This document shows, piece after piece, positions 8,440 through 16,197 of a stretch of DNA of 29,524 nucleotides (its first letter is position 1; the number at the start of each line of letters is the position of its first letter). Source of the stretch: Bordetella parapertussis. Its GTDB lineage: Bacteria; Pseudomonadota; Gammaproteobacteria; Burkholderiales; Burkholderiaceae_C. Below the pieces are notes generated by a model. The model saw nothing but the letters and a program-made list of their open reading frames with translations, was not told the DNA's origin and did not search any database. Made by a program: the position numbers and the translations under genes. Location: assembly GCA_945878355.1 (NCBI GenBank), contig CAMCTC010000058.1, forward strand, positions 1-29,524, written 5' to 3'.

Positions 8440-8847
8440 ATGGGCATCGCACTGACCAAGCAATCGATCGATCTGGGCATCGTCACGTCCAACGGCCCGG
8501 CGATGCTGGCGTTCTACCACGACCTGCTGGGACTGAAACACGTCGGCGAAATGGCCATGCCCGCCGGCGGCGTGATGCATCGGCTGATGTGCGGCGACAG
8601 CCTGATCAAGCTGCGGGTGATGCCTGCCGAGCCGGCCTTGAACCCGTCGGCACCTGGCGGCATCCAGAGCGCAGCGGGCATGCGCTACTGGACGATGACG
8701 ATCAGCAACCTGACCGAGATGGTCAAGGCCTGTGTCGATGCCGGCATCAAGGTGGTCGTGCCGGAGAAAGAGATCCGGCCCGGCGTCCACATCGCGATCG
8801 TCACCGACCCGGATGGCAACTGGGTCGAGTTTCTGTCAATGCGCTGA
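8440..8847 (+). CDS. VOC (glyoxalase/dioxygenase superfamily) protein
   Basis: This is a 135-residue single-chain VOC protein with two beta-alpha-beta-beta-beta halves. The first half has DLGIVTSNGPAMLAFYHDLLGLKHVG, and the second has YWTMTISNLTEMVKACVDAGIKVV followed by HIAIVTDPDGNWVEFLSM. The 'FYhdlLGL' and 'DPDGN.vEf' signatures are typical; the late Glu is a usual metal ligand. I chose the ATG at 8440 because AAGGAGA stands five bases upstream; an upstream in-frame ATG (8413) has no such site. Members include glyoxalases, epimerases and extradiol dioxygenases, so the reaction is open. The gene converges on the nitronate monooxygenase-like gene and is divergent from the GST gene. Confidence 0.85.
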   Translation: MGIALTKQSIDLGIVTSNGPAMLAFYHDLLGLKHVGEMAMPAGGVMHRLMCGDSLIKLRVMPAEPALNPSAPGGIQSAAGMRYWTMTISNLTEMVKACVDAGIKVVVPEKEIRPGVHIAIVTDPDGNWVEFLSMR

Positions 8848-8876
8848 CGGTCGGCCAGCGGGCCGCCGTCAAGCCG

Positions 8877-9848
8877 TCACAGAAAGCCCGCCAGCCGCTG
8901 GCGGATGATCGCGTTGGCCTCGGCCATGATGCGGTCAATCAACTGCTTGCAAGTGGGGACGTCGTGGATCAGGCCTGCGACCATGCCGCAGGACCAGGCG
9001 CCGGCCTCCATCGTGCCTTCGAGCATGATTTTCGGGTAGACGCCGGCGACCTCGGCCATGATGTCTTCGAACTTCAGGTTCGCGCCCAGTTCTTTTTCCT
9101 TCGCGATCAAGCGGTCGACCGCGGCGTTGCGCAGCACGCGTTCGGTGTTGCGCAGCGGGCGCATCACCAGACGGGTATCGAGCTCGCTGGCCGCGACGAT
9201 CGCTTGCTTGACGTTCTCGTGTACCGGGGCTTCCTGGGTCGCGATGAAGCGCGTGCCCATGTTGATGCCCTCGGCGCCCAGCGCCAACGCGGCGACCAGT
9301 GAGCGGCCATCGGCCATGCCGCCTGAGGCGACGAACGGGATCTTCAACTCGTCGGCAGCGCGCGGCAGCAGGATGAAGTTGGGGATGTCGTCCTCGCCTG
9401 GGTGGCCGCCGCACTCGAAGCCGTCGACGCTGACCGCGTCGCAGCCAATCGATTCGGCCTTGAGCGAATGGCGCACCGAGGTGCACTTGTGGATCACCTT
9501 GATGCCGGCCTCATGCATCGCGGGCAGCCACTTCTGCGGGTTGTTGCCGGCGGTCTCGACCGCCTTCACACCGCCGTCGATGATGGCCTTGATGTAGCCG
9601 GGATAGTCTGGTGTGTTCAGCGAAGGCAGGAAGGTCAGGTTGACGCCGAAAGGCTTGTCGGTCATCTCGCGGCAGCGCCTGATCTCATTGGCCAGCAACT
9701 CGGGCGTGCGCTGGGTCAGCCCGGTGATGATGCCCAGACCGCCGGCGTTGGACACCGCGGCGGCCAATTCGGCAAAGCCCACGTAGTGCATGCCGCCTTG
9801 GATGATGGGATGCTCGATGCCGAACATTTCAGTGATCTTGGTCTTCAT
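8877..9848 (-). CDS. Nitronate monooxygenase-like flavoprotein
   Basis: This is a 323-residue TIM-barrel FMN protein of the nitronate monooxygenase / FabK-like enoyl-reductase family. Visible signatures are IEHPIIQGGMHYVG near the N-terminus, NAGGLGIITG, KPFGVNLTF, VDGFECGGHPGEDD with the family His, IPFVASGGMADG and MGTRFIATQEAP for phosphate binding. The tail CGMVAGLIHDVPTCKQLIDRIM is shared with the IpdC-like branch used in actinobacterial steroid ring C/D breakdown, but such enzymes are also common in unrelated pathways. The ATG at 9848-9846 was preferred to the in-frame TTG at 9857, because AAAGGA lies at a workable distance only from the ATG. It follows the quinone oxidoreductase-like gene by 70 bases on the same strand. 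Confidence 0.87.
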   Translation of the reverse strand: MKTKITEMFGIEHPIIQGGMHYVGFAELAAAVSNAGGLGIITGLTQRTPELLANEIRRCREMTDKPFGVNLTFLPSLNTPDYPGYIKAIIDGGVKAVETAGNNPQKWLPAMHEAGIKVIHKCTSVRHSLKAESIGCDAVSVDGFECGGHPGEDDIPNFILLPRAADELKIPFVASGGMADGRSLVAALALGAEGINMGTRFIATQEAPVHENVKQAIVAASELDTRLVMRPLRNTERVLRNAAVDRLIAKEKELGANLKFEDIMAEVAGVYPKIMLEGTMEAGAWSCGMVAGLIHDVPTCKQLIDRIMAEANAIIRQRLAGFL

Positions 9849-9918
9849 GGTGTTCAAGTCCTTTGGAAGGGAAAACGGTGTTGGGAAGAGTACGACTTGG
9901 CGAGCGATCCGGCGCTGA

Positions 9919-10902
9919 TCAAGCGCGGCCAGGCTCGATCACGATCTTGCCGGTGGCCTGGCGCGAGGCCAAGGCGTTGAACGCTTTCGCGGTGTCGGCC
10001 AGCGAGTAGCGCGCCGAGATCAGGGGCCGCAGCTTGCCTTCGGCGATCCAGCCCATCATCTGGCGCATCGCCGCAGCATTGGCCTGGGGCTCGCGCCGGG
10101 CGAAATCGCCCCAGAACACGCCGACCATGCTCGCGCCCTTGAGCAGCATCAGGTTGGCCGGCAACCTGGGGATTTCGCCATTGGCAAAGCCGATCACCAG
10201 GTAGCGGCCCCGCCAGGCGATCGAACGAAAAGCCGGCTCGGCGTAGACACCGCCGACCGGGTCGTAGATCACGTCGGGGCCGAGGCCGCCGGTGGCCTCC
10301 TTGATCGCTGCGCGCAGGTCTTGCGTGCTGTAGTTGATCAACACGTCGGCGCCATGGTCCTTGCAGACCGCGAGCTTCTCGTCGGTCGATGCGGCTGCGA
10401 TCACGCGCGCGCCGACCGCCTTGCCGATCTCGACTGCCGACAGGCCCACGCCGCCAGCGGCGCCCAGCACCAGCATGGTCTGGCCGGCCTTGAGCTCGCC
10501 GCGGTCGATCACCGCATGGTGCGATGTGCCGTAGACCAGTGTGAAGCTGGCTGCGACCGCATCGTCGAGCTCAGGCGGGATCGGGATCAGCCCGGCCGCC
10601 TTGGCAGCGACGAACTGCGCAAAACCGCCGAGTCCGACAAAGGCGATCACCCGGTCGCCCACCTTGACGTTGCTCACGCCCTCGCCGAGCGCACGCACCG
10701 TGCCGGCGACCTCGCTGCCCGGGATGAAAGGCAGTTCGGGCTGGATCTGGTATTTCTTCTGGATCATCAGCACGTCGGGGTAGTTCACCGACGCAGCGTG
10801 GATTTCGACCAAGACCTCACCCGCCTTGGGTTCGGGCTTGGGCACGTCCTCGACCACCAGGGTTTCGGGCAGGCCCCAGGCCTTGCAGATTACAGCTTTC
10901 AT
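9919..10902 (-). CDS. Quinone oxidoreductase-like MDR (zinc-free) dehydrogenase
   Basis: This is a 327-residue medium-chain dehydrogenase/reductase of the NADPH:quinone oxidoreductase type. The N-terminal GroES-like domain includes ASVNYPDVLMIQKKYQ and FIPGSEVAGTV. The nucleotide-binding domain has MLVLGAAGGVGLSAVEIGKAVGA with the AxxGGVG motif. The structural and catalytic zinc cysteines of alcohol dehydrogenases are absent, which fits QOR and 2-enoyl-CoA or enone reductase members. The C-terminal SLADTAKAFNALASRQATGKIVIEP closes the fold. It probably uses NADPH to reduce a quinone or an alpha,beta-unsaturated ketone or thioester. The minus-strand neighbours are a class II aldolase upstream and a flavoprotein downstream, consistent with a catabolic operon. 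Confidence 0.9.
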   Translation of the reverse strand: MKAVICKAWGLPETLVVEDVPKPEPKAGEVLVEIHAASVNYPDVLMIQKKYQIQPELPFIPGSEVAGTVRALGEGVSNVKVGDRVIAFVGLGGFAQFVAAKAAGLIPIPPELDDAVAASFTLVYGTSHHAVIDRGELKAGQTMLVLGAAGGVGLSAVEIGKAVGARVIAAASTDEKLAVCKDHGADVLINYSTQDLRAAIKEATGGLGPDVIYDPVGGVYAEPAFRSIAWRGRYLVIGFANGEIPRLPANLMLLKGASMVGVFWGDFARREPQANAAAMRQMMGWIAEGKLRPLISARYSLADTAKAFNALASRQATGKIVIEPGRA

Positions 10903-11001
10903 GGTCAGCGCTTTCAGTCGATGAGGCTCAAGCCGGAGGCCTGTCGCGGAGCCGAAAACGGTAACGACAGTGCCCGCCGACGTCGGTCACCAGCGGGACA
11001 A

Positions 11002-11017
11002 GGCCGCGCCGGCGGCC
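11002..11017. other. GC-rich stem-loop after the class II aldolase gene
   Basis: GGCCGC (11002-11007) and GCGGCC (11012-11017) form a perfect 6-base stem with a GCCG loop, 18 bases beyond the aldolase stop. No T-run follows on the minus strand, so it is not a standard intrinsic terminator. It may act as an RNA 3'-end stabiliser, or be chance in GC-rich DNA. Confidence 0.3.
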
Positions 11018-11034
11018 TCACGCCGACCCCGGGC

Positions 11035-11796
11035 TCAGCTGGCGTAGCCCGGATTCTCGCGGTCGAGCTTGCGCAGCAGTGCCGGCCAGGCCAGGCTGGC
11101 GCCGCTGGCGCCGGGCTGAACCTTGGCCATGTTGGTGGTGTTGGCGTTGATCGGGCCGGGGCCGATCAGGTTGAGTTCGGCGCCGCCCGATTGCGCGTCG
11201 ATCTGGATGCGGCAGGAGTTCTCGAAGAAGTACATGTTGAGGAACGCCTCCGGTATCGTCCGACCCACCGTCAGCAGGCCGTGGTTGCGCAGCATCAGGA
11301 AGTTCGAATGCCCGAGGCTGGCTTGCAGGCGCGGCTTCTCGTCCGGGTTGAGCGCAATGCCTTCGTAGTCGTGGTACGCGATCGAGTTGATGATCAGCGT
11401 GGACTGCTGGCTCAAGGGCAACAGCCCGGCTTTCTGTGCACTCACCCCGACGCCCGCGCGGCTGTGGGTGTGCAGCACGCAGCCCGCGTCTTCGCGCACC
11501 GCGTGGATGCAGCTGTGGATCGTGAACCCGGCCGGGTTGACTGGAAATGCCGACTCGCGCAGCTTGTTGCCTTCCAGGTCGATCAACACCAGGCTGGACG
11601 CGGTGATCTCGTCGAACATCAGCCCATAGGGGTTGATCAGGAAGTGGTGCTCAGGGCCCGGGATGCGCGCCGAGATGTGGGTGAAGATCAGGTCGCTCCA
11701 GCCATAAGCGGCGACCAGGCGGTATGCGGCAGCCAGTTCAACCCGCAGCTGCCATTCCTGAGCGGTGACGACTTCTTTGAGAGAGGGGATTTTCAT
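11035..11796 (-). CDS. Class II aldolase/adducin family protein
   Basis: This is a 253-residue protein. The zinc-binding motif HTH at 109-111 and the His of RNHGLL at 172 are the usual ligands of fuculose-phosphate aldolase-type enzymes. GWSDLIFTHISARIPG and INPYGLMFDEITASSLVLIDLEGN are typical substrate-loop segments. Members cleave or form carbon-carbon bonds in phosphosugars, or act as decarboxylases or dehydratases in aromatic catabolism. The phosphate-binding residues are not clearly conserved here, so a non-sugar substrate is likely, as is common for members in catabolic clusters. I chose the ATG at 11796 because homologues begin near 'MKIPSLKE' and AGAGA lies just upstream; the ATG at 11853 would add 19 poorly structured residues. 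Confidence 0.85.
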   Translation of the reverse strand: MKIPSLKEVVTAQEWQLRVELAAAYRLVAAYGWSDLIFTHISARIPGPEHHFLINPYGLMFDEITASSLVLIDLEGNKLRESAFPVNPAGFTIHSCIHAVREDAGCVLHTHSRAGVGVSAQKAGLLPLSQQSTLIINSIAYHDYEGIALNPDEKPRLQASLGHSNFLMLRNHGLLTVGRTIPEAFLNMYFFENSCRIQIDAQSGGAELNLIGPGPINANTTNMAKVQPGASGASLAWPALLRKLDRENPGYAS

Positions 11797-11934
11797 GATA
11801 GGTCTCTGCGGTTGAAAGCTTTGATGATGGACGGGTTCAGATCGTCGCGCCATTCTGGAATGCCCGACCTCGCGCCGGGATTTTCAGCGGCGCGCCCAGC
11901 TTCGCACGGGCCTGGCGGCGGCGATGCGCTGGCG

Positions 11935-12735
11935 TCAATGGCCGTCGAAGTGCGGCGCCCGTTTTTCGACAAAAGCAGCTGCCGCGCCCTTGTGGTCGTC
12001 GGTCTCGAAGGTGCGGATCATGTGGATGGCCTCGGCGTCCAGCACTTGCGACAGCGAGCCGCTCAGCCCGGTGTTGAGGTTGCGCTTCATGTAGCCGATC
12101 GCCACCGTGGGCAGCGAGGCCAGTTCGGCGGCCCAGGCGCTGGCGGCCGCGGCCAGCTGCGCAGCGGGCACCGCCCGGTTGACCAGGCCGATGCGCAGGG
12201 CTTCGTCGCCGCGGATCACCTGGCCGGTGAAGTACATCTCACGCGCTTTGGCCGCGCCCACCAAGTGGTGGAGGAAGTAGCTGCCACCAAAGTCGCCCGA
12301 CAGCCCGATCTTGGAAAACGCGGTCGTGAACTTGGCGTCGTCGGTGGAGATGCGCATGTCGCAGGCCAAGGCCAGCGACAAGCCGGCACCCGCCGCCGGG
12401 CCTGGGATCACCGCCAGCGTCGGCTTGGGCATCTCGTGCAGCCAGCGACTGACCTCCATGCGTGCGCGCAAGTCGGTGACCTTGTGGTCGAAGGTCAATG
12501 TGACCGGCGCGCCGGCGGCGTTCTTGGCGAAGCCCTTCACGTCGCCGCCCGAGCAGAAAGCCTGGCCGGTGCCGGTGAGCACCACCAGCCGCACGGCCGA
12601 GTCGGCCGCCAAACGGGGCAGGGCTTCGGCCAGCGCGAGCATCATCTCGCGGCTCAAGGCGTTGCGCGCCTCCGGGCGGTTCATCGTCAGCGTGGCGATC
12701 CCGCCGTTGATGGTTTCGAGCAGGTCTTGGGTCAT
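11935..12735 (-). CDS. Enoyl-CoA hydratase/isomerase family protein, PaaG-like active site
   Basis: This is a 266-residue crotonase-fold protein. The first oxyanion-hole segment is AFCSGGDVKGF (59-69) and the second is GPAAGAGLSLALACDMRI (112-129). The position of the first hydratase Glu is occupied by Ser120 or a neighbour. The second catalytic position has Asp148 in SGDFGG, which matches the catalytic Asp of PaaG-type isomerases (1,2-epoxyphenylacetyl-CoA isomerase) rather than the Glu pair of hydratases. An acyl-CoA isomerase or ring-modifying role is therefore more likely than simple hydration. The C-terminal F...DDHKGAAAAFVEKRAP is usual for the family. It lies 138 bases upstream of the aldolase-family gene and 30 bases downstream of an unusual SDR gene. 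Confidence 0.88.
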   Translation of the reverse strand: MTQDLLETINGGIATLTMNRPEARNALSREMMLALAEALPRLAADSAVRLVVLTGTGQAFCSGGDVKGFAKNAAGAPVTLTFDHKVTDLRARMEVSRWLHEMPKPTLAVIPGPAAGAGLSLALACDMRISTDDAKFTTAFSKIGLSGDFGGSYFLHHLVGAAKAREMYFTGQVIRGDEALRIGLVNRAVPAAQLAAAASAWAAELASLPTVAIGYMKRNLNTGLSGSLSQVLDAEAIHMIRTFETDDHKGAAAAFVEKRAPHFDGH

Positions 12736-12765
12736 GTCGTCTTCCTCGGTTGGATGGTTTGGACT

Positions 12766-13548
12766 TCAGTTCGGATGGCTGGCATGGTTCCACCAGGCCA
12801 GGTCGGAATGGGCCCGCAAGTCGAGCTCGAAGGTCCAGGCTGAGCGGTGCTGGTGGGCCAAGTAGTAATAGGTGTTGGCCACTTCGGCAGGCAGCAGCAG
12901 GCCGTCGTTGTCCAGCCCCTTGCGCTCGCGCAGCGCCTGGAAGCGCTCGGCGCCGAGCATCTTGCCCAGCGTGTCGGGCGCGTCGACCGCGCCGTCAATC
13001 ACGATGTGCGAGACATGGATGCCCTTGGCCGCGTACTGCGCGTTGAGCGATTGGCACAGCATGCGCCGTCCGCCCATGGCCGCAGCGTGCGAATGCTGGC
13101 CCGCGTTGCCACGCATCGCGGCGGTGGCCGAGGTGACGATCAGCGCGCCCTTGCCACGGGCTTCCATGTACGGGAACAGCACCTGCGCCAGGCGGAACAG
13201 CCCGAAGGTGGCCATGCGCCAGCCAGTCTCGAAGGCCTTGAGCGTGGTGCTGGCCAGACCCCGGTCGCCGATCTGTGCGCCCAGGTTGAACACGGTCACT
13301 GCGATCGGGCCGATGTTGGCCTCGATGTGCGTCACCATTTGCTCGATGCTGCCTTCCTCGACCGCGTTGAGGATGAAGCCGGTGGCCGTGCCGCCCTCGG
13401 CTTCGATCTCGGCGATCAAGCGGTCCAGGCCCGACTTGTCGGTGCGCCGCGCCAGGCAGGCGTGGTAGCCCTCGCGAGCGAAGCGCTTGGCCACGTTGCC
13501 GCCGATGCCGGCTCCGGCACCGACGATCAGACAGACGGGTTTGTTCAT
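12766..13548 (-). CDS. SDR-fold protein lacking the catalytic Tyr and Lys
   Basis: This is a 260-residue Rossmann-fold SDR. The cofactor motif GAGAGIG (10-16) is intact and Ser140 is present. The YxxxK site aligns with HAAAM at 154-158, anchoring on the KGIHVSHIVIDGAV segment that follows, so both the catalytic Tyr and Lys are replaced. The closest group I recall already lacks the Tyr (Phe) but keeps the Lys, so this protein is further changed. It may be a non-oxidoreductase such as a hydratase, dehalogenase or isomerase, or a cofactor-binding partner. The ATG at 13548 was chosen because GGAA lies upstream and the next residues enter the first strand directly; the track from 13581 adds 11 residues without family support. 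The gene follows a 203-base gap, then leads the ECH-aldolase run. Confidence 0.8.
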   Translation of the reverse strand: MNKPVCLIVGAGAGIGGNVAKRFAREGYHACLARRTDKSGLDRLIAEIEAEGGTATGFILNAVEEGSIEQMVTHIEANIGPIAVTVFNLGAQIGDRGLASTTLKAFETGWRMATFGLFRLAQVLFPYMEARGKGALIVTSATAAMRGNAGQHSHAAAMGGRRMLCQSLNAQYAAKGIHVSHIVIDGAVDAPDTLGKMLGAERFQALRERKGLDNDGLLLPAEVANTYYYLAHQHRSAWTFELDLRAHSDLAWWNHASHPN

Positions 13549-13751
13549 GGTCTGGTTCCGTTCAAAAAGCGATGCCGGCACGACAGCGCCAGCCCGGGTG
13601 GGCTGGCTTCGACGTCGTCGCTGAACCCATCATCGGCGATGAACTCGCCTGCCTGCACTCGCGAAGGTGACACCCCGCTCGAATTGCCCTCGGCAGCCGG
13701 TCTGTTGCGCTGAATCGCCAATTCGCGCAGCGGCTTGAGGTTCAAGCGCTG
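13549..13751. other. Non-coding interval between the two minus-strand catabolic operons
   Basis: This is a 203-base stretch between the DUF1254/DUF1214 stop and the SDR-fold start. A 66-codon frame on the minus strand has no recognisable features and I do not call it. The interval probably holds the promoter of the SDR-ECH-aldolase-QOR-flavoprotein run, but I see no convincing -35/-10 pair or terminator with a T-run. Confidence 0.5.
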
Positions 13752-15125
13752 TCAGTCCAGCCGCTCGACCGCCGGCATCCCCCAGTCGCCCTTGAGCGCT
13801 GCCGGCTCGGGCCAGTACAGCCTGGCGTTGAGCAAGAACGGCAGCCCGGCGGCCACCGGCAACCAGTTCGGCTGTCGGGCCGGGTCGGGCGCGCTGGCTT
13901 GCAGCCACAGGTCTAGCGAGCCGTCGGGGTTGAAGACCAGCGGGTCGCGGCTGCTCAGCGCGTGGCGCTTGAGCGGGTTGGCGATCAGGAAATCGTCGGC
14001 GCCGTATGCCGTGACCGACCAGAAAGCCTTGACTGGCGGCAGCTCACCGGCCCGAAAGTGCAGCCGGTAGCGGTGGCTGCCGTCCAGCGCCCGGCCTCGG
14101 TCATCGACGCGGGTGTTCGGGTAGATCGCGTCGGCCGGCAGGTTGGCGCCCAGCCCGACCATCGCCACCACCGCGCGGATGTTGTAGTGGGTGCCGTAGG
14201 CCCCCAGCATCGCCGGCGAGGTTGACCAGCCGCGCAGCAAGTCGCGCGGCTGCTTCAGTTCCTTGGCCACTGTGCGGTCGGCGATCCAGCGGCCCAGGCT
14301 GACGGCGCAGCGGTCGAGCAGCCCCCAATGCGGCGCTCGGCCTGGTTGAACGCCCAGGCGCGCTAGCTTGAGCAGCATCGGCGCATCGGCCGCTGCCGGC
14401 GGGTTGGTCAGCATCAGCGCTGCGAAGCGGTCGAAAAAGGCTTCTGTGTCCATCGCCTGCATCTGCTTCACCGGCGGCGCGGGCTTGACCGCTGCGGCCT
14501 GCCAGGTCGGCTCGGCCGACCCGCCGAGCGGCTTGTTCAGCGGGCGCAACATGATGCCGTCCTGCAGCCTGTGCACCAGCGGGTAATCGGCCACGCCTTG
14601 GGTCTGGGTGCGGCCGATCAACCAGACGATGTCGGTGGGCGCGCGCAGCAACACCATGCCGGCCGGAAGCTCGCCCCGCCAGCCTGGGCCGACTAGCAGG
14701 AAGCGGCCGCCTGCAGGGCCGGTGCTGCGGCTGCCGGGTGCGGCGAAGACATTCGTCCAGCCGTCGAGAAAAGCCATCACTTCGTAGCGCTGGTCGTTCG
14801 CCGCCATCTCGAACACCCAGGGCCCTTTCGCCATGTCGATGAAGGCGGTGGTGTACAGCGTGTCGACATTGGGCCGCACCACGTCCTTGAAACTGGCGTT
14901 GGGGAACTGGCGCACCCGGCGCAGCTGGTTCTCGGGCCCGATGCTCAGCGCGGCGCTGGCTCGGGTGACATCCATGATCACCAGCGGGTAGCCATAGATG
15001 TAGGCCTCGGCACCGAGCACGATTTGCTCGGCCTTGGCGTAGAGCAGCGCAGCGACCAAGGTCAGCAGCGCTGCCAGCGCGCCGACCCAGCGCTTCCACC
15101 TGACCCGGCGTGGCAGCAGGCTCAC
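13752..15125 (-). CDS. Membrane-anchored DUF1254/DUF1214 protein
   Basis: This is a 457-residue protein with an N-terminal hydrophobic anchor (about residues 12-30), then the DUF1254 hallmark EAYIYGYPLVIMDVTR and 'RPNVDTLYTTAFIDMAKGPWVFEM', and a C-terminal DUF1214 part with RYRLHFRAGELPPVKAFWSVTAYGADDFL and NWLPVAAGLPFLLNARLYWPE. The two-domain family is widespread, is often exported, and has no established biochemical role. I chose a GTG start (15125-15123) because it overlaps the FGE stop as GTGA, giving coupling, with AGG upstream. The longer frame to 15257 has a low-complexity start inside the FGE coding region. It is the last gene of the sulfatase-maturation operon, so a periplasmic role linked to the sulfated substrate or product is plausible. 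Confidence 0.85.
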   Translation of the reverse strand: MSLLPRRVRWKRWVGALAALLTLVAALLYAKAEQIVLGAEAYIYGYPLVIMDVTRASAALSIGPENQLRRVRQFPNASFKDVVRPNVDTLYTTAFIDMAKGPWVFEMAANDQRYEVMAFLDGWTNVFAAPGSRSTGPAGGRFLLVGPGWRGELPAGMVLLRAPTDIVWLIGRTQTQGVADYPLVHRLQDGIMLRPLNKPLGGSAEPTWQAAAVKPAPPVKQMQAMDTEAFFDRFAALMLTNPPAAADAPMLLKLARLGVQPGRAPHWGLLDRCAVSLGRWIADRTVAKELKQPRDLLRGWSTSPAMLGAYGTHYNIRAVVAMVGLGANLPADAIYPNTRVDDRGRALDGSHRYRLHFRAGELPPVKAFWSVTAYGADDFLIANPLKRHALSSRDPLVFNPDGSLDLWLQASAPDPARQPNWLPVAAGLPFLLNARLYWPEPAALKGDWGMPAVERLD

Positions 15126-16159
15126 TGCTTTGCCTGGCCAGGGGCCGGACCCGCAGCGTTCAGCACGGTGCGAAACCCGAGGTGGCTGGCACCCAGGTCG
15201 TCGTCCTGCGGTTGGCGCGACCCCGAGCGGTAGCGGGCGCAGTAGTTCGGCGCGCACAGGAACGAGCCGCCCTTGATCACGCGTTGGGCGCCTTGGCGCA
15301 GACCGGCCGGCGCCTGATCGGGCAGTGCTGGTTCAGCGGTGGCGTTGCGATGGTGCGGCAGGTAGGCGTCTGCGGTGAGTTCCCAGGCGTTGCCGATCAT
15401 GTCGAACAGGCCAAGCGCGTTTGCTGCGTAACAGCCCACCGGCGCCAAGCCGACGAATCCGTCCTCGCCCGAGTTCACCATCGGGAACAGGCCTTGCCAG
15501 GTGTTGGCTTGCGGCGGCTGGTCATGGTCTTGGGCGGCCCGGGCTTGGCCGGCGCGGGCCGCCCATTCCCACTGCGCCTCGCTGGGCAGGCTGTGGCCTT
15601 TCCAGCGCGCATAGGCCTGCGCGTCGGCGATCGTCACGGTGACGACCGGGAACGCACCGCGGCCGGCGATGCTGGTGTCCGGGCCACCGGGGTGGCGCCA
15701 GTTGGCGCCCGGCAGGTAGCGCCACCATTGATCGGGTGCGCCGGCGCCTGTCACCTCCTTGGGCATCAAGAACACCACCGCCCCGGGCTTGCGCAGCTCG
15801 GCGGTCAAGCCCGGATGGCGATCCGCATCGACCGGCCGCTCGGCCACCGTGACATAGCCGGTGGCGGCGACGAAAGCGGCGAACTCGTCGTTGCTGACCT
15901 CGGTACGGTCCATCCAGAAGCCTGATACGCGGGTCTGGCGCAGCGGCAATTCCTCAGTGCTGAGCCCGTCGCCGAGCTCGAAGCTGCCGCCCGGCACCCA
16001 GACCATGCCGGGATGCGGCGCTGTCTTGGGCTGGGTGGGCAGGGCGCATTGCAGCCGCTCCGTCTGCGCAGCGCTGCGTCCTGCCAGCCCATACCAGGTG
16101 CCGGCCAGCGCCAGCGCGAACGCCAAGGCCCACCAGCGCTTCGAATGCCAGACCTGCAT
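15122..16159 (-). CDS. Formylglycine-generating enzyme (sulfatase maturase), with N-terminal membrane segment
   Basis: This is a 345-residue FGE/SUMF1-family protein, which oxidises the sulfatase signature Cys to formylglycine with oxygen and copper. The FGE domain begins near GMVWVPGGSFELGDG (51-65) and continues with QTRVSGFWMDRTEVSN, LPSEAQWEWAARAG and FDMIGNAWELTAD. The copper-binding cysteines are seen in GGSFLCAPNYCARYRSGSR (Cys302 and Cys307), followed by ASHLGFR, so it is a true FGE rather than a related lectin-like or NirV protein. Residues 9-25 are a hydrophobic signal anchor (WWALAFALALAGTWYGL), which would place the enzyme outside the cytoplasm. The ATG at 16159 is used; an in-frame GTG at 16195, two bases after the sulfatase stop, is an alternative start. 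It is directly downstream of a sulfatase. Confidence 0.88.
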   Translation of the reverse strand: MQVWHSKRWWALAFALALAGTWYGLAGRSAAQTERLQCALPTQPKTAPHPGMVWVPGGSFELGDGLSTEELPLRQTRVSGFWMDRTEVSNDEFAAFVAATGYVTVAERPVDADRHPGLTAELRKPGAVVFLMPKEVTGAGAPDQWWRYLPGANWRHPGGPDTSIAGRGAFPVVTVTIADAQAYARWKGHSLPSEAQWEWAARAGQARAAQDHDQPPQANTWQGLFPMVNSGEDGFVGLAPVGCYAANALGLFDMIGNAWELTADAYLPHHRNATAEPALPDQAPAGLRQGAQRVIKGGSFLCAPNYCARYRSGSRQPQDDDLGASHLGFRTVLNAAGPAPGQAKQ

Positions 16160-16197
16160 AGAAGCGGCCAAGCCGCGAGCTAGCCATGCCGCCACGC

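Noticed and set aside
11002..11017. GC stem-loop as intrinsic terminator
   Set aside because: No T-run follows on the minus strand; listed only as a stem-loop.
10321..12843. 840-codon open frame on the plus strand
   Set aside because: It is antisense to three well-recognised genes (MDR enzyme, aldolase family, crotonase). High GC with G/C third positions removes stops on the other strand; the translation has no family features.
13545..13745. 66-codon minus-strand frame before the SDR-fold gene
   Set aside because: Not excluded by overlap, but it has no ribosome site, no family features and polar low-complexity composition.
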